Notes under the pieces: generated by a model | Databases searched by the model: none | What the model was told of the DNA's origin: nothing | The model's input: only the letters and a program-made list of their open reading frames with translations | In this document: piece after piece, positions 58,479-64,000 of the stretch | How positions within the stretch are numbered: the first letter of the stretch is position 1 | Layout of the letters: every line of letters begins with the position of its first letter | Translations under genes and position numbers: made by a program | DNA from: Chalciporus piperatus | Taxonomy: Eukaryota; Basidiomycota; Agaricomycetes; Boletales; Boletaceae | Direction: 5' to 3' | Assembly (NCBI GenBank): GCA_038093975.1 | Contig: JBBPTG010000075.1 | Location: forward strand, 1 to 64,000 | DNA length: 64,000 nucleotides

Positions 58479-61400
58479 CTAGACCTTCGTACGGGCGCGT
58501 TTGATGCCAGCTCCTGCAGCGGCACCCGAGGTGGAAGCTTTTGCAGTTAGCCTTCTTCGTTTCTGCCCCGCACCACCCGTCACATCGTTCTCCTTCTCGA
58601 TAAAGAGACTGAAGGCAGGTCGGATGGGAACTCCTAATTTCTTCTCTTCGAGGACGGTGAGAAGGACGGCGTACAGTGCGTAAGAGGGGAGAAGGTCTCC
58701 CAAAAGCTTCCCTGGGTGTGCGTAATGCGAGTGGACGAAGTTCAGATGTTCCTCCATGTTGTATCTCCAGATGGCTACCTTGAAATCGGTCTCGCGGCCA
58801 CGATGAACGCAGAGCGGACAAACAACAGGAACGTTTCGACACGGACGTGATTCCGAACCTGAATCAGCGAAGCCAAATTTGAATGGTACTTGGTATGGGC
58901 AGCTTGTCTCCATCTCGCGTTTGCTCGCTGTCTCCTTCAGCCTCACCGCGCAGTCTGAATATCCTGAACGGCCACAGAAACCGCACGGCATATGGTCGCC
59001 GACGGGGACAGCGAGGACTTCGGAAATGCCTCGTCTTGAGCGAAGAATATGACCTCCCATGTGAGACCGCAAATCCTTCGTGGGCTTGTGGCAACATTGG
59101 CAGATAACCTCCTTGCTTGAGCCATGCGAGGCGAGGAGTTGGGTGGTAGCAGGATCACAGACGAGTGAATTAGTACCTGTATGAAACAATAGATAGTTAG
59201 TTATGGTGACGGGTTAGGCTTGGCAAAACTCCTACCGTTCTCGTTCTGATACGGAAAGTCCTTGTGTTCATTGCTCAAGAGGGGGATAGTCGAGAGAGGG
59301 ATCTTCAGATCACAGACCCGCTTCCAAATAGCCTCGATGGCTGCTCCGAGGATCTCGTTCTCTATACCCCACGTCAGTCCGCTCGAATTAATGTCTGCGC
59401 AGTCCTCGGGAGTGAGATACGTGGATGCTATGACGACACTGGGATTGATCGGCTCTATGAGACAGCTTGACACGGTGACCTCGACAAGTTTCTGAGTGCT
59501 GATGTTCGAGTTGGGAAGTGGGGAACTCGTCTTGAGATATCGACCATTCCAAATCCAGCTGACCTTGTCCTCCGAGTCTGTCGTAGTCCGAGTCTGAAGA
59601 GTTAGAACATCTCCGGTGACCTTGATCTTGCTAGCAGTAGATGCCAAGGACTTAGCGCCGACCTCAGCCCGCGATACACCATTTTCATGAATCGAACTTG
59701 AACGAATAAGTGCGAGGGATGTTGTGTGATCACGTAAACGAAGGAGTGTGACGAATGGGCTCCCAACTACGAAGGCTGAGGATTCTTCGGACGACACCGA
59801 GTCTGAGCTTTGAATATGCTTGTTGACTGGCGTAAAGCCTCGAACGTGCAGAAGACGATCGTGTGATTTCGGCGTGAAATTGCTGTTGAAGAGAATGCGG
59901 CAGACCGATGCTTTGTGTACCCACTTTTGATCGACAAGGAGATAGTCCGATGTTCGAACTCCAGGTCCACTTGGAGGGGGAGGGCTAGCATCGATGGGCG
60001 ATGCAGGAAAAGACGAGACAGCATCCTCCGAGTCGTCAACGGCATTCAGCTCATTCTCCAGTGAGTCCTCGAAGCTAAGCACGATATCCACCTCCTCGTC
60101 CTCAGCCACATCCACGATCTCCAAGTCACCTGCCCCTTGTATGATGGTAGCCATGGTAGTAGGCGTAGACTTTGGCGGCAGAACACTAGGGTCCGAGTCG
60201 TCATTGTCGTCAACATCCTCGTTGATTCCAGGATAAAACCCTCCTCCGAACACGGAGAGTGTGTCGACAGTGAGAAAAAGAGTTTCGTAATCATACTCGG
60301 CAGGGTCAAGTGTAGACGAGGAAAGAATGTCGAGTGCCGCCTTCCGTCCATCCAGCCAAGCAGTACGGAGATTGATACTAGAAGCGAGGATATCTCCTTT
60401 CCACATGTTACGATTGATATGGTCAACATGTTCTGAGCGAGAGAAGTTGAGGCGATGATGACCATGGTGAAGATCGGGTTGACGTGAGTACACGCCAGCA
60501 ATGTCTCTTGCTGCACGAAGGCGATCGATACCTTGCTTGTAATTAAGTGCGCTGTTATGACCTCCGCACATCCGAAGAAAGGCAAACAGAAGTTCGATAG
60601 GATCGTCTCCGACATCTGGAAGATAGAATGGGGAGGTAGCATTGAGACGTTGTTGCTTGGAAATGCAGAAGATAGCGTTCTTGACGAGCGTCTGGGAATC
60701 GTAATAGAGTTGGTTTGGCATAAATGCTCGACGATGAGCGCGATACAATGAGAAACAGAGATGGGAGAAGGCCGCGAGATGAGTGACTTGCTGAGAGAGC
60801 GAAAGATTGACATTGACAAACGGCTCGAGCAAATGATGGAGAAGACGACCGAGGACGGCAAGCGCCTCAAAGTCAATGAAGGCATCAACATCGGGGAAAC
60901 AGTTCTGTGGAGTGTAGGGTGGTTTCGTGGGATCGATAGCCGCCAACTGTATTACTGCACGAATAAGTTCAATGGCTCGCGGGACGTCCTGAGGATCATC
61001 TGGGTAGATGAGCTTGTCGACCTTGACTTTGTCGTAACCATCGATCCAAAGCAGATAGCGTTGGAGCATCTTGGCATTGATACGACGCCCGTTGCACAGA
61101 ACCAGGCCATGTGAAGATCGCAGCATCGTGCAAAATCCTAATTTATTGCTAACGTGAGTTCCCAGCCTAATGCCGATAAGAAACGCGACTTACTTTTAAA
61201 TACATGCTTGTAGTCAAAGTCGAGCGTCATTTCATGTTTTCCAGCATAAAGATTCAGGCCAGGTATATCGGAGAGGATGCCGAAGAGGGAAGATGATTCA
61301 TCGAGTTTCTGTTTGAGAAAAACTTTGTGTCCAGCTTTACGACGGGTTGAGTCACCGTCTGTCGCAAACGACCAAAGTGGACCGACACGACAGTGAGCGT

Positions 61401-63432
61401 CAGTAGAATACCATGTATCAACAATCTTCTCGATGAGTCTCTCCCAATCATTGTGATCCTCCTCTTTGCACGATGGAGCAGTCAAGATGGGATATGTCTC
61501 ATCCTCACCGAAACAGTGGGCAACAATGATGGACATCTCCTTGCCGAGGTGGACCTGACCTGCGGATAGCTTGGATGCGACATGGGTAGTGGATTCATAT
61601 GTGTTGAGAATGGGATCGATATGATGGGCATGCTTCCAGCACAAGCCGCCAATCCCGTTTTGCTTGGGGAAATAGACAGCGGCTTCTTCGAGCGCGACCT
61701 CGTCAGTCAAGAGACTGATACCCCGAAGAGTCGTCTGACCCGCTTCGACTCGAGGATCAATGATAATTGAGCGGATATTGGCAGAAATAGTATCGACTGT
61801 GATTGGACCAATTGTGGGAGTGATAACGGCGAACGAAAGTTTTTTCTTGATGGCACGTAGCGAAGGGATGCACATGCGATGATTAAGAGCATATAGAAGG
61901 TTTGATCCCCCGAGGCGCTGCGCGAGGATGGCGATGTCGTACGCAGCGTCACTATAGCCACGTGTTCTGAAGCCATGTTCAAGTGCGTCCTCGAGCCGAT
62001 GAAGGATACCATTGATGCTGGCACCATTATTGATCTGTGTCTGAAGTAGGTTTCGGAGCCATGGAACATCGTTCTCAGCAATCGCCATGAGAAGCGCGTT
62101 GTGAGTTTTGACGGTGGCAAGCTTTCGCCCAAGCTTACGGTCGTCGTTGAGGGACTGAAAATTGAGTATTAGTACTAGGGAAGCTAACGAAGATGACACG
62201 AGATCGTACACGTAGTTTCCAATCATTAAGTTCTTTGTTTCGGTTGTCAATGGTTTTCGAGAGCTGTACAAGATTCTGTAGAGAGCGTCGAGTCCGAGGC
62301 TGGTAGCTGGAGAGTGCTAGACCAAGCTCAAGGACCTTTGGCTCAAGCCTGAGCATGATACAGGACGGACATGTGGGGAACATGTGGGGAGGCAAGAAGC
62401 GGGTACAATCTGCGGAACGGGCATAACATTGTTCGTCGATGATATTGATCGTGAAAGGCAGTTCGTCAGAACTGCCCTTCCGCGTGCGTGACCATGGTAT
62501 ATTCATTTGCATGTTGGAGTCGTCGGAAATGCGCCATTGGAACGGTAGGCCATAGCAGGGTTCAGGCGGGCCCCGGATATCGAAAACCGGGCTGGACGAA
62601 GTTGAGATTGAGGCAGCAGACACCTGCGACTCAAGCTCAGAGTCAAGGACAGATTGCCTATAACGGAATGAGTTTGAGTTTGACGCCATAATTGAAAAAA
62701 TGCCTACTGAATGTGCAGATTGGGATCAACCGTAAAACTCGGAGAAGTATCTCGAGTAATACTATTACTTGGACGGAGAGAAGGCGATGGAGAAAGAGAG
62801 TGGGCAATGTTCATGCTAGACAAGATTTCCTGAGCTTCATCTCGTTCGAGACGAACTTGGGCAGCCATACAGGCTTTGCGACGATAGTGGTTCACGAGGG
62901 GAGTAAATTGACCAACGGAAGTAAGAATAATGGAATCGGAGATGCTTGTGCTGATGAATAGCGAACATTTGGGACATTTGAATGCATGGAAGCCGTTGAC
63001 AGGTTGAACGGAAAGAAGGCGATTGTGATGGAGCAAAAGAAAGGCATTGCCTGTCCCCATCTCTAAAAGATTGCTGATTTCTTCTGATGAAAGTTGGGCA
63101 GTAGTTGACTGGCTGAGGGGAGCGAAAGAGGAGAGCGATGGTCCAGGGAGCGACGGACTGCTGCTAGAGGCACCAGCCTCATGGCTGCAGCATGACAGGC
63201 TCGGCAATCTGCCGGCGTCGTCAGGCCTATTGATCCCGGCCCTGGCTGAAGATAAGATTAATGATAGAGGTTGATCGAAATCATAGAAGTCTAGCTCCTG
63301 CGTCGTTATGGCCTGCGATTGCGAGTAAAAAGATTCGGAAGGAGTGAACCATGTTTGAGCTGTTCCTGCTTCGAGCCAGCGAGAATAATTATCCGGATCC
63401 GAGTCCTGAGGTGGTATTGGATTGGTATTCAT
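58479..63432 (-). CDS. Large transposase-like protein, complete, candidate P-element-type DDE
   Basis: Five exons (62708-63432, 62210-62657, 61194-62154, 59236-61137, 58479-59176) with introns of 50, 55, 56 and 59 nt sum to 4734 nt, 1577 aa, in frame. N-terminus: Ser-rich, then CPKCSLF...HYRRKAC (zinc-like), then CYG and CPSC in exon 2. Core: LLTDEVALEE (Asp about 542), WSFATDGDSTRR (Asp about 657), LDFDYKHVFKR (about 703-712), DPIELLFAFLRMCGGHNS (Glu about 893), then an acidic linker. C-terminus: three Cys/His clusters (ICQCCHK...HMGGH, PCGFCG, VCPLC...HLNFVH) and basic ends. The core order resembles P-element/THAP9 transposases (DE motif, D, D..H..K, E..F...R..GG). No stop codons or frameshifts. 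I recall related hypothetical genes in mushrooms. The transposase function is inferred. Confidence 0.8.
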
Positions 63433-64000
63433 GATAGTGTAGTCAATGCATGCCCTACACGAAGCAATAAGTTATGTTGGACCGTTCTTGAGCGGGAGGA
63501 GGAGGAGAGAGGCGTCGACGCGTCGACGCGTCGCATACACGCGATCTCACATGCCATGTCTTTTTGGGAATTGGCAGTGGTACAATCAAAAACACCACAA
63601 CTCCCGAACGAGAGGGTTTCATTTCAAACGGACTATCTAGAAAGACGAAGAATATATGATTTTGGGTCCCTTTCACTATCTACTAAGGGCTAAAATGTAG
63701 AGATTCGTGTGCTATTCACAAACCGAGCTCTACTCCTTCACTAACTTCGATTTCGCTGGAAAAGGAAAAAAACGCGGACCCTTGGTACCAATTGGCGGAG
63801 GGTCCCAATTGGGGTAAGTGTTCGGTATTTGACGGAGTCACTCCTCTTGTCCCCTGTCATTGAAAACATGCGACCACGTGATCAGTGGCGGTGTCACTTG
63901 CTCTTTGGGTGAAGAGTGTCACAGTCACTCATGAAGCGTGACTTTACTTCCGTCAGTGGGTGTAAGTCCACCTGGATTGACTGAGGAGAAGAAGTTACAG
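63433..64000. other. Upstream flank of the large transposase-like gene
   Basis: 568 bp without a gene. It includes a GTCGACGC tandem (63514-63532) about 85 bp upstream of the start codon and the GGTCC/GGGTCCC words near 63776-63810. Nothing else is recognised. Confidence 0.45.

Noticed and set aside
58170..63815. GGGACCC-type blocks at both sides of the large transposase-like gene as terminal inverted repeats
   Set aside because: The match is short and gapped, there is no target duplication, and the paralogue at position 1 shows no similar block upstream.

Overview
The window reads as nuclear DNA of an agaricomycete (mushroom-forming basidiomycete). Genes are dense, introns are GT-AG and mostly 47-65 nt, and secreted aspartic protease, F-box-like, OPT transporter and HRD/DFG kinase genes of the types multiplied in Agaricomycetes are present. 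The dynein heavy chain gene ends in the tail and has no motor, the split arrangement described for Schizophyllum commune (dhc1/dhc2). The species cannot be named from the sequence.

Layout. 1-1582 (-): 5' part of a large transposase-like gene cut by the window edge. 3215-4014: an 800-bp PIF/Harbinger-type MITE built as a long hairpin. 4165-6032 (+): F-box-like gene. 6365-6786 (-): small unknown gene. 6928-11124 (+): dynein tail gene dhc1 in 13 exons. 11674-13161 (-): homoserine O-acetyltransferase. 13548-23493: an expansion of pepsin-like secreted protease genes, two in tandem (+) and one inverted (-), with a 2983-bp Tc1/mariner element between the tandem pair that carries a second, convergent gene. 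25202-27091 (+): ORC5. 27529-31999 (+): OPT oligopeptide transporter. 32498-34472 (-): mitochondrial-type phosphatidylserine decarboxylase. 34725-35822 (+): RTF2. 37317-38594 (-): protein kinase. 39011-39837 (+): unknown coiled-coil-like protein. 40963-42612 (-): extended SDR reductase. 43204-46710 (-): XPF/Rad1/Rad16 nuclease. 47234-48905 (+): squalene epoxidase (ERG1), divergent from the nuclease. 49890-51500 (+): a fourth protease paralogue, the only one with both catalytic motifs canonical. 52186 to about 58150 (-): a decayed Ty3/gypsy chromovirus with one LTR and a foreign solo LTR inserted in pol. 58479-63432 (-): a complete 1577-aa member of the same transposase-like family found at position 1.

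Most interesting points. (1) The two large transposase-like genes have zinc-binding clusters at both ends and a central Asp/Asp/Glu pattern that resembles P-element/THAP9 transposases; they may be a basidiomycete branch of that superfamily. (2) A Tc1/mariner element with nearly identical 77-bp TIRs carries an intact five-exon accessory gene. (3) The four protease paralogues form a series from canonical to catalytically dead while keeping open reading frames. (4) The MITE folds into an approximately 470-nt hairpin. (5) The solo LTR carries seven TGAGTCA sites in 83 bp. The housekeeping genes are otherwise ordinary. No tRNA, rRNA or CRISPR was seen.

Exon boundaries were placed by hand from splice signals, reading frame and remembered family conservation. 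Where exon sums are quoted they are exact multiples of three. Family names rest on recognised motifs, not on database searches.
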